Notes: generated by a model from the sequence alone, not told the origin. DNA of 64,000 nt from Pseudomonadota bacterium (GCA_023412495.1 JAEYNP010000150.1:1-64000); one strand, 5' to 3'. Positions 50,180-60,094 are shown, counted from the first letter of the stretch. Program-made: numbers and translations.

Positions 50180-51970
50180 TCAGTACGGCTGCAGAATTTT
50201 TTGTGCCGACTGCTGCAATGGCGATCCGCCTGGCGACGCTGATCCTGCCTGCCGTTCAGCCTGCGGTTCGAAGACGAGGCTCAGCTCGGTATCTTCCTGC
50301 AACGACAGCTGCAACTCCGTGGTAAAAAACTTTTCACCATTGACAAGCCAATATCGAAAACGAGGTCGACTGTCCTCCGAAACGGCAATGTGCACAGGGG
50401 TCGTGGTAAAATACATTCCTCTGTAGTCTTGCTCGTAGAAAGACCCGTCGACTGCAAAAGTCTCTCCCCGCGGCACCTTGACCCGGCAGACAAACGGAGC
50501 CGATAGACCGAATTTTTCCTGCATATCCTTAAAAATAAACTCCGGGCGATGATCCATGAATTTCTTCAGCATGGCCACATACTGCTCATGGGGTTCCCCG
50601 AAGTTTTCCATCATCTGCCGATAATAGTCCACTCGTTCGTGCAGAAAATCCGGAGTCAGCCGGTGATTGAGCAGGAATACGACAAGGTTGATGAATTCGC
50701 TCCTGTATTCTTCGCTCTCCCGCATCAACCTGGTAAAAAGCTTGGTCCTGCCCGACAAATGATCATCCCGATACACCCGGTCGAAGGCGGACTGTTGCCA
50801 GTTATCCCGGTCCATTTTATTCACCGTTCCCTCACGGTCGTAGAAGCTGTGGTCCATGTCCCAATTAATCCACGAGAGCTTGGCACCAGGGTCTTCATTA
50901 TCATAGACAGCCACTCCCTGAGGAAAATCATCGGTTGCGCAGAATACCCAGGAAAAGATGTGGCGGGACAGATTATCAACATCTATGGACGTGGCGACCA
51001 TTTCCCTGGTCAGGCGCTCTTTTGCAGTAACCGTCACCCATAGCTTTCTCATATACATCTTTGTATCCGCTTCAACATTCTCGCTGCGGGTCTTATACAG
51101 ATTGTAGTTATCGTGACCGAACCTCTGCCCGTATTGCCGCCGGCTGAGATGCTCAACCGAGACGTGCATGCCAAGACTCTTCCCGTTCAGATAGACTTCG
51201 ACCAGACGAGTCAATGGCGCATTGCAGCCAATCCGCCGAGCGATATCATATGACAACGGGTTGTTCATCGGGTACCCGGGCGGCCATTCCGTCGTCTGTA
51301 AAACCAGGGTCCGGAGAGGCACCTGGAGATCCGGCAAGATCAACCCCGGGGGAATCTCCTTCAAGCCGAATTTCTTTCGGAAGTAGAGCTTGTATCCCGG
51401 CTGCCACTCTCGAGTGATCAGCCGCTCTCCGCCGTGCATCCGTATTCCGGCATGGGTTTCGAAGAGAATCTTGCCGTCTTCCATGTAGGAAACCTGCACC
51501 AGCCTTTCCCACTGCTTGCCTTTTTTTTCGCGATGAACGAGGATACCGGTTTCCGGGTCGTTGAGATCCTTGTCGTCGACGACGAGAGACAGGATGGGCC
51601 AATCCTTTTTCTGGGTGACTGCATTAGCAACACTACTCGACTGATAGCGAATCTCCCCCTCCGGGTTGCTTTTATAGAGATAGTGATCGACCTGCCTTTT
51701 CCTCTGAAAAGGGATGATATGGGGGTCTTCGTCGTTTATCTCGGTCTTTCGGTAACGCGAGTAATCGTTTGCGGAGAAGGTGACCAATTCGAGATTTCTC
51801 AGTATCTCGCCAAGTTCTCCGAAACGCAACAAACCGACAGGGACTGTCTGTATCTGCAAAGCATCCTTCAGACTATCCTGGCCCTCCTGTTCGCTCCACG
51901 CCAGTACGGCGACGACAACTGCAAGGATGAAACCGAGAACTGCCGGTTTATGGAGTTTATTGCCCTTCAT
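50180..51970 (-). CDS. CotH-like kinase family protein, membrane-anchored
   Basis: A 596-residue protein with an N-terminal signal anchor (AVLGFILAVVVAVLAW). The CotH kinase fold is indicated by GIRMHGGERLITREWQPGYK (loop near the nucleotide), VEVYLNGKSLGMHVSVEHLS and LSWINWDMDHSFYDREG, which carries the metal-binding Asp residues. The spore-coat kinase CotH phosphorylates coat proteins outside a forespore. Homologues in non-spore-formers are grouped with VTC and DUF4956 genes, as here. It begins 5 bases after the stop of the membrane protein gene. The phosphorylation target is unknown. Confidence 0.88.
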   Translation of the reverse strand: MKGNKLHKPAVLGFILAVVVAVLAWSEQEGQDSLKDALQIQTVPVGLLRFGELGEILRNLELVTFSANDYSRYRKTEINDEDPHIIPFQRKRQVDHYLYKSNPEGEIRYQSSSVANAVTQKKDWPILSLVVDDKDLNDPETGILVHREKKGKQWERLVQVSYMEDGKILFETHAGIRMHGGERLITREWQPGYKLYFRKKFGLKEIPPGLILPDLQVPLRTLVLQTTEWPPGYPMNNPLSYDIARRIGCNAPLTRLVEVYLNGKSLGMHVSVEHLSRRQYGQRFGHDNYNLYKTRSENVEADTKMYMRKLWVTVTAKERLTREMVATSIDVDNLSRHIFSWVFCATDDFPQGVAVYDNEDPGAKLSWINWDMDHSFYDREGTVNKMDRDNWQQSAFDRVYRDDHLSGRTKLFTRLMRESEEYRSEFINLVVFLLNHRLTPDFLHERVDYYRQMMENFGEPHEQYVAMLKKFMDHRPEFIFKDMQEKFGLSAPFVCRVKVPRGETFAVDGSFYEQDYRGMYFTTTPVHIAVSEDSRPRFRYWLVNGEKFFTTELQLSLQEDTELSLVFEPQAERQAGSASPGGSPLQQSAQKILQPY

Positions 51971-51975
51971 GAAGA

Positions 51976-52797
51976 TCAGACTTCACCGGCACGGTTGTAT
52001 TGAAACCTGATGGTCGCCCCCGGATTATCCCTTTTCAGATCCATGACAAGATCGGTCAGCGAGTGCTCTTCAATCCCCCTGACGTCCAGCCAGTAGAGAC
52101 TTCTGCCATTTCTCTTCTCATGCCGGACGCCGACCGATGACATGTTACCGACCGCGGACATGCCGGGAGTGGCTCCCTGAGGCAGGGAAAGGGTGAGAAT
52201 CCCTTTTCGTCTGGAGCCCTTAAGCAGATCCTGTCGAAAAATCACACCAAGCAGCACGGGAACGGCGAGACCGGCAATGAGAACCTTCCAGCCAAAATTC
52301 CATAGCTTGACTTCCTTGAGAGATACGGAAAAACTGGGATCCATGCCCAACGACGACATATGCAGAGTACCGTCCGCCATATCCGGAGAAAATACGATTT
52401 CTTGTAACTCAATGGCATTGTTCGTAATGACAGGCAACAGATCCAGGGCCCTGTCTCCCGGCAAGATCAATTTCGCAACCTTGATCTGCAGAGAGGCTGG
52501 TTTATCCAGCGGGTCAAACCGCAGGTAATCGACACCAATGATCTGCGGAAGGACTATTGTGTAGGTATCTTGGGAGGGTCTTAATCGGATTGTCTGTGAG
52601 TTCTTCTCCGTAAAAAACTCGCTCGATTGCCGCCAGAAAATCTGGAATGTGCTCTTTTCCGCAGCTGAAATCTCAAGCACGAGCACAGCACGCATGGAGT
52701 GTTTTTCCAAAAAGAACATGCACAGTATGAAGCAGAGCCCGGCGAAGAACAGGCCACCGGTCTCAAGGGCATTGAATTTCCCGGCCAAACGTATCAT
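51976..52797 (-). CDS. Membrane protein of the VTC/CotH operon, unknown
   Basis: A 273-residue protein with two hydrophobic segments (about 12-30 and 165-186) enclosing a beta-rich, probably periplasmic domain (LRPSQDTYTIVLPQIIGVDY, LRFDPLDKPASLQIKVAKL), plus a cytoplasmic end. I do not recognise the family. It starts 12 bases after the DUF4956 gene and ends 5 bases before cotH-like, so it belongs to the same operon and may scaffold the kinase at the membrane. Confidence 0.75.
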   Translation of the reverse strand: MIRLAGKFNALETGGLFFAGLCFILCMFFLEKHSMRAVLVLEISAAEKSTFQIFWRQSSEFFTEKNSQTIRLRPSQDTYTIVLPQIIGVDYLRFDPLDKPASLQIKVAKLILPGDRALDLLPVITNNAIELQEIVFSPDMADGTLHMSSLGMDPSFSVSLKEVKLWNFGWKVLIAGLAVPVLLGVIFRQDLLKGSRRKGILTLSLPQGATPGMSAVGNMSSVGVRHEKRNGRSLYWLDVRGIEEHSLTDLVMDLKRDNPGATIRFQYNRAGEV

Positions 52798-52809
52798 ACC
52801 CAGCCGCCG

Positions 52810-53520
52810 CTACACCGCGCGATTGTTGTTGTAAAAAATATTCAGTTTGATCTCGTCATGAATCGCGGCAAGAACATCCTGCAGCTGCAGCAGAGAACTT
52901 TCCTTTTGCCCCTGAAAATTATAGGAAATAGTAGTCTCGCCGTTGTTTTCCGCGATACTTTCCATCCTCCCGCCCTGTAAGGCCTGTTCAAAGGCAGCGA
53001 CAACTTCCGCTTTCTTCCGGGCGAAGAGTTCACTGGCAAGCTGAACGATCACTACGCCGTCATTCTGCTGCAGGGTAAAGAACCTGCTGCCGAATCGCTG
53101 GCAGATAAGGGCGACCACGGCACATCCCAAAATAATGGCTAGAAACAGCATATTGAATGTGGCGCAGCAGAGCGATGATGCAACCACCAGCATAATGAAT
53201 CCTATTTCTTCCGGCTCCTTGATCGGCGTGCGAAACCTGACTATGGACAGGGCGCCAAGCAGGCCCAAGGAAAGCGGCAGGGAAAATTGAATGGAAATAA
53301 AGATAGCCGTAATAGACATACCAAGAAGAGGAAATGCCCGATAGATGAGACTCCCCGTCGAACGCGCCTTATAGAAGCGGACATAAAGGAAGCTCACGAA
53401 AAATGCAGCGAAGAGAGACACGGTCATCACCCCCAAAAATGGGATAAGACCGATTTCATCCATGCTTTTGCTGCCAAAGCCGGTGAGAAGAGAGTGCCAG
53501 TCAATGGGTTTGGGATTCAT
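52810..53520 (-). CDS. DUF4956 family membrane protein
   Basis: A 236-residue protein. Three to four hydrophobic segments are visible in the first 135 residues, including GLLGALSIVRFRTPIKEPEE, which with the following IGFIMLVVASS is the DUF4956 signature. A soluble C-terminal half follows (LQQNDGVVIVQLASELFARKKAEV). The ATG at 53520 is chosen; an upstream open frame of 37 codons (Cys-rich) looks like leader. DUF4956 proteins are regularly neighbours of VTC and CotH proteins; their role is unknown. Confidence 0.88.
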   Translation of the reverse strand: MNPKPIDWHSLLTGFGSKSMDEIGLIPFLGVMTVSLFAAFFVSFLYVRFYKARSTGSLIYRAFPLLGMSITAIFISIQFSLPLSLGLLGALSIVRFRTPIKEPEEIGFIMLVVASSLCCATFNMLFLAIILGCAVVALICQRFGSRFFTLQQNDGVVIVQLASELFARKKAEVVAAFEQALQGGRMESIAENNGETTISYNFQGQKESSLLQLQDVLAAIHDEIKLNIFYNNNRAV

Positions 53521-53534
53521 AGCCTGTTGTGGTC

Positions 53535-54293
53535 CTAATAAATAATCTGTTGTACATTTGCAAAGCACACACTGTATTTGGAAAACGAGCATTTTCGGCA
53601 CTCGCCCAGTGCAACGACTTGGGAAAGCCAATCAGGCAGAATGCCCGTTTTTTCCTTGAATTCAAAAACCGCGTCACCGAGCATGCCCGGATGGGATTGC
53701 GAGATCATCCGCCTGTTCACCCGTGGTGCATGGATATCACTATCCACCGACAGACGGGCTCCGGAGAGCGGATCGACATACCGCGACCTTCTATACGTAA
53801 TCTGCATGGCCGGAACCAGCATCCCCGGCAATTGCACGCCCTGCTCCTCGACCAGCCTGTGTATCCGCAAAAACCAGGGATCCTCCAGAGGCTTTGTCGT
53901 CAACAGATCGCTGCCGAAGTCCATCTCGATGCGTTTTTTCACCCGAGCGCTGCCGACCTTGTATTTTACTTCCAGAAAGGCGGCAGGCATGGGTGCACGG
54001 GTTTGGGCGGAGGAGTACCAGCGCAGCCGCACTTTGGTTTTCAGGTAAAAGCTGTTCAGCTTCTCCGCGAGCAGGTCGAACTGCCGGGTATCGAAATAGA
54101 TACTGGAGATGATTCCTTCAGCATACTCTTCGTCGGGTTCACAACGTTTGTTGAGCCAAGAACGGACTACAGTCGCTCGACGGTTGGGCAGGGCGAATTT
54201 GGTTTCATGCTCGCCTTCCCATTCACCCATGCCAAAGCCAGCAGTATTCCCTCTGCCTGTCGCTACCCGGCGACTCCACTCGTTCTGATGCAT
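53535..54293 (-). CDS. VTC-domain protein (putative polyphosphate polymerase)
   Basis: A 252-residue soluble protein with the VTC tunnel-domain pattern: EHETKFALPNRRA at the start, ISSIYFDTRQFDLLAEKL, VRLRWYSS, FLEVKYKVGSARVKKRIEM and YRRSRYVDP. Eukaryotic Vtc4 polymerises phosphate from ATP; bacterial members are proposed polyphosphate polymerases. The first gene of a four-gene operon (VTC, DUF4956, membrane protein, CotH). The start is uncertain: MGEWEGEHETKF at 54230 also fits the family, and neither has a good ribosome binding site. Confidence 0.88.
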   Translation of the reverse strand: MHQNEWSRRVATGRGNTAGFGMGEWEGEHETKFALPNRRATVVRSWLNKRCEPDEEYAEGIISSIYFDTRQFDLLAEKLNSFYLKTKVRLRWYSSAQTRAPMPAAFLEVKYKVGSARVKKRIEMDFGSDLLTTKPLEDPWFLRIHRLVEEQGVQLPGMLVPAMQITYRRSRYVDPLSGARLSVDSDIHAPRVNRRMISQSHPGMLGDAVFEFKEKTGILPDWLSQVVALGECRKCSFSKYSVCFANVQQIIY

Positions 54294-54728
54294 GCTGTTC
54301 GACGTATCGCTTCAAATAACCCAGGAAAATGCACATGTCAAGATGACTACGGGGCGATATCTACCAATCTCAACGACGTTTTACCATAGAAATGTCGACA
54401 AACCCGCCAATTCAGGACAATGAAGTGAACATGGACTGTTCTGCCGCAGGCTGCAAAAGGGTGGTCTCAAGAAACAGAGGCTGGCCGCGAAGGATATTCT
54501 GGAGGGATGGTGCTTGGCAACCTTTGCCAGGGAGGAAGCTGAAAAGGCCTTGCTAAAATTTGCATCTTGTCGATTATTTCTACTGAATTATAGTACTCAG
54601 ACTACATGCATAATTTTTATCAAAAAAGCCGAGCATGATTTTTATGGAATAACAAAAACAGGGAGTTGTCTTCACTGAACACAAGCATAGAGTCGTTTAG
54701 CCGTTTAAACCAATGAAGGAGAGTCAAG
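54294..54728. other. Divergent promoter region, no gene seen
   Basis: AT-rich spacer of 435 bases between the VTC operon (minus) and the DUF2760-Hsp70 operon (plus). A TGGCAA-CCT-TTGCCA palindrome lies near 54511. No heat-shock CIRCE element (TTAGCACTC-N9-GAGTGCTAA) and no clear promoter pair were found, although TATTTTTATCAAAA-type AT runs are present near 54610. Confidence 0.4.
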
Positions 54729-55475
54729 ATGGACAGCATCAAGGCTGCTTCGCGGATGATTCTGATCAGGGTTTTGACCGTCATGCTCTTCACCTGCCTG
54801 GCGATAGACGCGGGCAGCTACTGGTTGCTGAAAATCATTTCCGAGAGAATGGGCAAGCTGGCGCAAATATATCCCGCCTTGCCCGAAATTACCGCTTCAG
54901 CCGCAAGAGTGCGGGCTATTCAAGATGGATTCTGGCTGTACTTCGTTCCGGCAAGCGTCGTCTTTTTTCTCCTGGTCGGCCTGTTTCTATGGATTCTTTT
55001 ACGCCCTGTCGCATACCATTTGCGGGAGGGGGCCATGCCGCAGAAAGTCGAGCAAGGACCGCCGGTCCCCATAGCAGGAGAAGGAGATGAAGCCGACAAG
55101 CGCATTTTTGTGCATCTTCTCTCCGCCTTGCAGCGCGAAGGACGTCTGATGGACTTTTTTTCCGAAAACCTCGCCCAATACCAGGACGCCCAGATCGGGG
55201 CAGCTGTTCGCAATATTCACGAGAACTGCAAGAGGACATTGAATAACTACCTGGATCCCCAGGCTGTATTGGAACAGCAGGAGGGTGATGAGATCACCCT
55301 GGAGAGGGATTTCGACCCCAACGCCGTAAAATTGATCGGCAACGTCACCGGAAAACCTCCATTCAAGGGTACTGTCCGTCACCGGGGCTGGCGCGCCCGC
55401 AAACTTGAACTGCCGGCCCTTTCCGGACACCAGGACCCGGCAATTATCGCACCGGCCGAAGTGGAGGTGGGGTAA
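54729..55475 (+). CDS. DUF2760 family membrane protein
   Basis: A 248-residue protein with two hydrophobic segments (about 12-37 and 71-91) and a soluble C-terminal domain. The conserved block FVHLLSALQREGRLMDFFSE, followed by DAQIGAAVRNIHENCKRTL and the ending in FKGTVRHRGWRARKLELP, fits DUF2760. AAGGAG lies upstream of the ATG. DUF2760 genes commonly precede two Hsp70-like genes, as here (19-base gap), so it may anchor the chaperones to the membrane or sense membrane stress. Confidence 0.88.
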   Translation: MDSIKAASRMILIRVLTVMLFTCLAIDAGSYWLLKIISERMGKLAQIYPALPEITASAARVRAIQDGFWLYFVPASVVFFLLVGLFLWILLRPVAYHLREGAMPQKVEQGPPVPIAGEGDEADKRIFVHLLSALQREGRLMDFFSENLAQYQDAQIGAAVRNIHENCKRTLNNYLDPQAVLEQQEGDEITLERDFDPNAVKLIGNVTGKPPFKGTVRHRGWRARKLELPALSGHQDPAIIAPAEVEVG

Positions 55476-55494
55476 GCGGAAGGGAGAAAAATAA

Positions 55495-57312
55495 ATGAGC
55501 GAACCAGTCTACATCATCGGTATCGACCTGGGCACCACCAACAGTGTGGTGGCCTATACGGAGGCGACCGTAGACAGGATCGAAGATGCGCGCGTCCGGA
55601 TCTTCGCCATCCCCCAGGTGGTCGATGCCGGTGCGGTCGAAACACGCCAGGTGCTGCCATCGTTCGTGCTCCTGCCGCAGGCCCCGGAGGTTCCGGAAGG
55701 AGCTCTGGGGTTGCCATGGAACGAGACCGCTCAGCATGCCGTGGGCGAATATGCGCGCAACCGGGGTGAGGAGATCCCCCAGCGGTTGATCTCTTCAGCC
55801 AAATCGTGGCTGTGCAATACACTGGTGGACCGCAAGGCGCCCATCCTGCCGTGGCAGGGCGCCAGACCCGGCACTGACGCAGCCGAAGGGCGCAAGATGT
55901 CGCCGGTGGAAGCTCAATCCGCCATCCTCAGCCACATCCGCGATGCCTGGAACCATACCATGGCGCCCACGGATTCAGGCCTGGACGAAAGCAGGATGAT
56001 GGAAAACCAGCTGGTATACCTGACGGTGCCGGCATCCTTCGACGCGGTAGCACGAGAACTGACGATCGAGGCGGCTGAAATGGCAGGGCTATCCCATGCG
56101 GTCCTGCTGGAAGAACCCCAGGCCGCCTTCTATGCCTGGATCGGCGCCAGCGACGGCGCCTGGCGGGACGCGGTCACGGCCGGCGACTTGGTCCTGGTGT
56201 GCGACGTGGGAGGTGGCACCAGCGATTTCAGCCTGATTCAGGTGGGCGAGGAAGAAGGCGACCTGACCCTGGAACGCGTGGCGGTGGGCAACCACCTGCT
56301 GGTGGGCGGAGACAACATGGACCTCGCCTTGGCCTATTCGCTGGCGCGGGACCTGTCCGAACGGGGCACCAGGCTCGATACCTGGCAGATGAACGGCCTG
56401 TGGCACAGCTGCCGCCGGGCCAAGGAAGAACTGCTGTCCGACCCGGATCTGGATTCCCGGCAGGTCACCATCCTGGGACGCGGATCCAGCCTGATCGGCG
56501 GCATGATCACCATTGAATTGACCCGAGACCGGGTCGATTCGATCCTGCGGGACGGTTTCTTCCCGGTCTGCCAGCGCACCGACAAGCCCAAGGCGGCCGC
56601 CCGCGCCGGCATCCGGGAATTCGGCCTGGCCTTCGAGGCCGACGCCGCCATCACCAGGCACCTGGCCGCCTTTCTCGACCGCCCGGGCGATAAGGAGCAG
56701 GTCAACCCGACGTGTGTGCTGTTCAACGGCGGGGTCATGAAAGCCGCCCTGCTGCGGGAGCGGATCGTCTCGATTTTAGCAGACTGGGGCGAGAACGGCG
56801 GCATAAGGGAGATCGAAGCCCGGGGCGACTACGACCTGGCCGTCGCCCGCGGCGCCGCCTATTACGGCCTCGCCCGGCAGGGCAAGGGCATCCGCATCCG
56901 CAGCGGCCTGGAGCGCTCGTACTACATCGGCATCGCCGCCGCCCTGCCGGCGGTTCCGGGCATGCCGATTCCCACCAAGGCCCTGTGCGTGGCCCCCTTC
57001 GGCATGGAGGAAGGGACCTCGGCGCAGATCATGGACCAGGAGTTCATTCTGGTGGTAGGCCAGCCGGTCATCTTCGACTTTCTGGGTTCGACCACCCGCC
57101 AGGAGGACGCGGTGGGCACCGTGGTGGAGGACTGGCATGAACAGATCGAAGCTGTGACCACCCTGGAGACAACTCTCGCCGGCGAACCGGGCCAGGTCAT
57201 CCCGGTCACCCTGGAACTGGAGGTCACCGAGGTAGGCACCCTGCAACTCTATTGCGCCTCGAAGACGGACGATACGCGGTGGAAACTGGAATTCAATGTA
57301 CGCGAGCAATAA
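55495..57312 (+). CDS. Hsp70 family protein, 605 residues
   Basis: An Hsp70-like ATPase. Actin-fold motifs are IIGIDLGTTNSVVAYTEA (phosphate 1), VLVCDVGGGTSDFSLI (phosphate 2), GGVMKAALLRERI and the connecting ARGAAYYGLARQG. The substrate-binding part is short and lacks a long lid. It is not DnaK: several insertions (for example a 60-residue segment with DRKAPILPWQG) set it apart, and no DnaJ or GrpE gene is near. It overlaps the next Hsp70 gene by 17 bases. Confidence 0.92.
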   Translation: MSEPVYIIGIDLGTTNSVVAYTEATVDRIEDARVRIFAIPQVVDAGAVETRQVLPSFVLLPQAPEVPEGALGLPWNETAQHAVGEYARNRGEEIPQRLISSAKSWLCNTLVDRKAPILPWQGARPGTDAAEGRKMSPVEAQSAILSHIRDAWNHTMAPTDSGLDESRMMENQLVYLTVPASFDAVARELTIEAAEMAGLSHAVLLEEPQAAFYAWIGASDGAWRDAVTAGDLVLVCDVGGGTSDFSLIQVGEEEGDLTLERVAVGNHLLVGGDNMDLALAYSLARDLSERGTRLDTWQMNGLWHSCRRAKEELLSDPDLDSRQVTILGRGSSLIGGMITIELTRDRVDSILRDGFFPVCQRTDKPKAAARAGIREFGLAFEADAAITRHLAAFLDRPGDKEQVNPTCVLFNGGVMKAALLRERIVSILADWGENGGIREIEARGDYDLAVARGAAYYGLARQGKGIRIRSGLERSYYIGIAAALPAVPGMPIPTKALCVAPFGMEEGTSAQIMDQEFILVVGQPVIFDFLGSTTRQEDAVGTVVEDWHEQIEAVTTLETTLAGEPGQVIPVTLELEVTEVGTLQLYCASKTDDTRWKLEFNVREQ

Positions 57313-60094
57313 CCCCCATCCCTTCCTCGTCGGCATCGACCTCGGCACTACCAACTCGGCCGTTTCCTTCGTGGATCTGCGCAAAGGCGCGGACGGGAGC
57401 AAAAAAAATCCGCCCATAGAGATCTTCACCATCCCCCAGCTGACCGGCCCGGGTGAAGTGGGCAGCCTGCCGGTATTGCCCTCCTTCCTGTATCTGCCCG
57501 GAGCCTACGAGGTGGACCCCAAGGCCGTCGCCCATCCCTGGCCTACCCCCGAGGAGCATTTTGTGGGGGCGCTGGCACGCGACCAGGGCGCCAGGGTGCC
57601 GGGACGGCTCGTCTCCTCGTCCAAGAGCTGGCTCTGCCACGCGGGTGTGGACCGCAACCGCCCCATTTTGCCGTGGGGCGCACCGGAAGACGTCCGCAAA
57701 GTTTCACCGGTGCAGGCCGGCGCGGCATATCTTGCCCACATCAAACGCGCCTGGAACCACGTCCATGGCGATGAAGAGGAACTCTTCCTCGAAAACCAGA
57801 CAGTAATCCTCACAGTTCCAGCCTCCTTCGACGAGGTTGCCCGCGAACTGACCCTGTCGGCGGCGAAACTCGCGGGATACAGGCATGTCACCCTGATCGA
57901 GGAACCCCTGGCCGCATTTTACAGTTGGCTGATCGCACACGAAATTGAATGGGAGAGATATGTTCGTCCCGGGGAGCTGATTCTCATCTGCGATGTCGGC
58001 GGCGGCACCACGGACTTCACCCTGATCACCCTGCGCGCGGTGGAAGGCGGCAGCCCCCGCTTTGAACGGATTGCCGTAGGCGACCACCTGATCCTGGGCG
58101 GCGACAACATCGATCTGGCCCTGGCACGCAGCGTCGAGGCGAAGTGGACCGACCGGCAGTCTTCCCTCTCCACCGACCGCTGGAAATCACTCTGCCACGA
58201 GTGCCGCAAAGCCAAGGAAAGCATCCTCTCGCAAGAGGTCGATTCTCACCGCATCACCTTGATGGGCAGCGGATCCCGCCTGATTGCCGGGACGGTCTCG
58301 GCCGATCTGGACCGCGCCACCGTGGAGCGGATCGTCCTGGAAGGCTTTTTCCCGATTATCGACGATATCGTCGGTGTGAGGTCCCGGCGCCCTGCGATTA
58401 CCGAATTCGGCCTGCCATACGAATCCGAGCCGGCCATCACCCGGCATATCTGTCGGTTCCTCGCCCGCCATCAGCATGATGTGGAAAGGATCGTGGGCAA
58501 GCCCCGGCCGCTGCCGGACCTGATCCTCTTCAACGGAGGGATGCTCAAGCCCAAGATCATCCAGGATCGAATCATCCGGGCGATCGGCAGTTTTTTTGCC
58601 GAGGAAGGACCAAGACTGCTGCACAACCCCGACCTGGACCAGGCGGTATCCCTGGGCGCCGCCTACTACGGGCTGGTCAAGATCGGCCGCGGCGTGCGCG
58701 TGGGCAGCGGCAGCCCCCGCTCGTTTTATCTCGGTCTCGGCGATCACGCCCGCACCGCCGGCGTGCCGGCGCGCGCCATCTGCCTGGTGGAGCGCGGGCT
58801 TGATGAGGGGAGCACCATCGAGCTGAGCGACAAGCAGTTCGAGGTACTGGCCAATCAACCGGTGCGATTCGACCTGTTCAGCTCGAGCTACCGCGGTGAA
58901 GACCAGAGCGGGGAGATCGTCGCCATCGATGACACTTTTACCCGACTGCCGCCGCTGCAGACCGTCATCCGCTACGGCAAAACAGGACCGAAGACCAGCA
59001 TACCCGTACGAATCGAGGCCCAGTACACCGAAATGGGCACCCTGGCGCTTTTCTGCCGCTCCATGACCAGTGGCCATCGTTGGCAGTTGCAATTCCAGCT
59101 GCGCGATGCCGAGGAGGCTCCCGAGGAAGTGGGAGACCAGACCGTGCTGGAGGCAGGAGTTGTCCTGCAGGCAAAGGAGGCGTTGCAGGCAGCTTTCAAT
59201 GGCGCCGATACGGCACGTTTGGACGGACTGGTGAAGGAGATCGCCTCTCTTATCGATCTACCCCGGGATGAATGGCCGCTGGGACTCATCCGCGAGCTGG
59301 CCGATATCCTGTTGCGGAACCCGCAGGTCCGCGCTCGTTCTGCAGTGCACGAGGCGCGCTGGATGAATCTGCTCGGTTTTTGCCTGCGGCCCGGCTTCGG
59401 CGACGCACTCGATGCCGAGCGCATCAAGCAATGCTGGAAAGTCTACATCGAGGGCCCTGCATTCGGCGCCAACCCACTGGTGCAAACCGAGTGGTGGATC
59501 ATGTGGCGACGTCTGGCCGGCGGACTGGTTCCGGGACAGCAGCGCCAGTTGACGCTGAAGGCCGAACCACTTCTCAACCCCAAAAAAGGCAAAAAAAAAG
59601 TACGGTTGTCGCTGCAGCATCAGCTCGAAATGTGGATGCTGATCGCCAATCTGGAGCGGCTGTATGTGAAGGACAAGGTCTACTGGGGGCGCCTGCTGCT
59701 GTCCAAAATGCAACCCGGCCAGGTCCGGCACCAGCACTTCTGGGCCCTTGCCCGTATCGGCGCCCGTGAGCTCCTGTACGGGCCGGCGGACCGGGTCGTC
59801 CCCGCCGCCGAAGTAGCGAATTGGATCGATAACCTCCTCGGCCGGAACTGGCCCCAGGTCATACCGCTTGGCAACGCCCTGGCCCAGCTGGCCCGCAAAA
59901 CCGGAGACCGCACCAGGGACCTGGATCAGCGGGCAATCGACCGTCTGCTCGCCTGGATGTCGCAGTACACCGAGCTGGAGGAGCAGAATCGTTATCTCCT
60001 GGAAGTCGTCCCCATAGCCCGGCAGGAGGAACGAACCCTGTACGGCGAGTCTCTGCCCGTGGGACTTGTCTTGCGGGCACATGAAGTTGGATAA
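57296..60094 (+). CDS. Hsp70 family protein with C-terminal DUF3731 domain, 932 residues
   Basis: The N-terminal Hsp70 part shows LVGIDLGTTNSAVSFVDL, LILICDVGGGTTDFTLI, LGGDNIDLALA, GGMLKPKIIQDRI and AAYYGLVKIGRG. Beyond about 600 residues a large helical extension follows (RLDGLVKEIASLIDL, GADAL-like LGFCLRPGFGDALDAERI), fitting the DUF3731 domain seen in such long Hsp70s. The upstream gene overlaps it, so the two paralogues are made together. They share many sequence features and probably arose by duplication followed by gain of the extension. Confidence 0.9.
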   Translation: MYASNNPHPFLVGIDLGTTNSAVSFVDLRKGADGSKKNPPIEIFTIPQLTGPGEVGSLPVLPSFLYLPGAYEVDPKAVAHPWPTPEEHFVGALARDQGARVPGRLVSSSKSWLCHAGVDRNRPILPWGAPEDVRKVSPVQAGAAYLAHIKRAWNHVHGDEEELFLENQTVILTVPASFDEVARELTLSAAKLAGYRHVTLIEEPLAAFYSWLIAHEIEWERYVRPGELILICDVGGGTTDFTLITLRAVEGGSPRFERIAVGDHLILGGDNIDLALARSVEAKWTDRQSSLSTDRWKSLCHECRKAKESILSQEVDSHRITLMGSGSRLIAGTVSADLDRATVERIVLEGFFPIIDDIVGVRSRRPAITEFGLPYESEPAITRHICRFLARHQHDVERIVGKPRPLPDLILFNGGMLKPKIIQDRIIRAIGSFFAEEGPRLLHNPDLDQAVSLGAAYYGLVKIGRGVRVGSGSPRSFYLGLGDHARTAGVPARAICLVERGLDEGSTIELSDKQFEVLANQPVRFDLFSSSYRGEDQSGEIVAIDDTFTRLPPLQTVIRYGKTGPKTSIPVRIEAQYTEMGTLALFCRSMTSGHRWQLQFQLRDAEEAPEEVGDQTVLEAGVVLQAKEALQAAFNGADTARLDGLVKEIASLIDLPRDEWPLGLIRELADILLRNPQVRARSAVHEARWMNLLGFCLRPGFGDALDAERIKQCWKVYIEGPAFGANPLVQTEWWIMWRRLAGGLVPGQQRQLTLKAEPLLNPKKGKKKVRLSLQHQLEMWMLIANLERLYVKDKVYWGRLLLSKMQPGQVRHQHFWALARIGARELLYGPADRVVPAAEVANWIDNLLGRNWPQVIPLGNALAQLARKTGDRTRDLDQRAIDRLLAWMSQYTELEEQNRYLLEVVPIARQEERTLYGESLPVGLVLRAHEVG

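Noticed and set aside
54511..54526. TGGCAA-CCT-TTGCCA palindrome upstream of the Hsp70 operon, first read as sigma-54 or heat-shock site
   Set aside because: Spacing between GG and GC is 8, not 10, and it does not match CIRCE; left as an unexplained palindrome.
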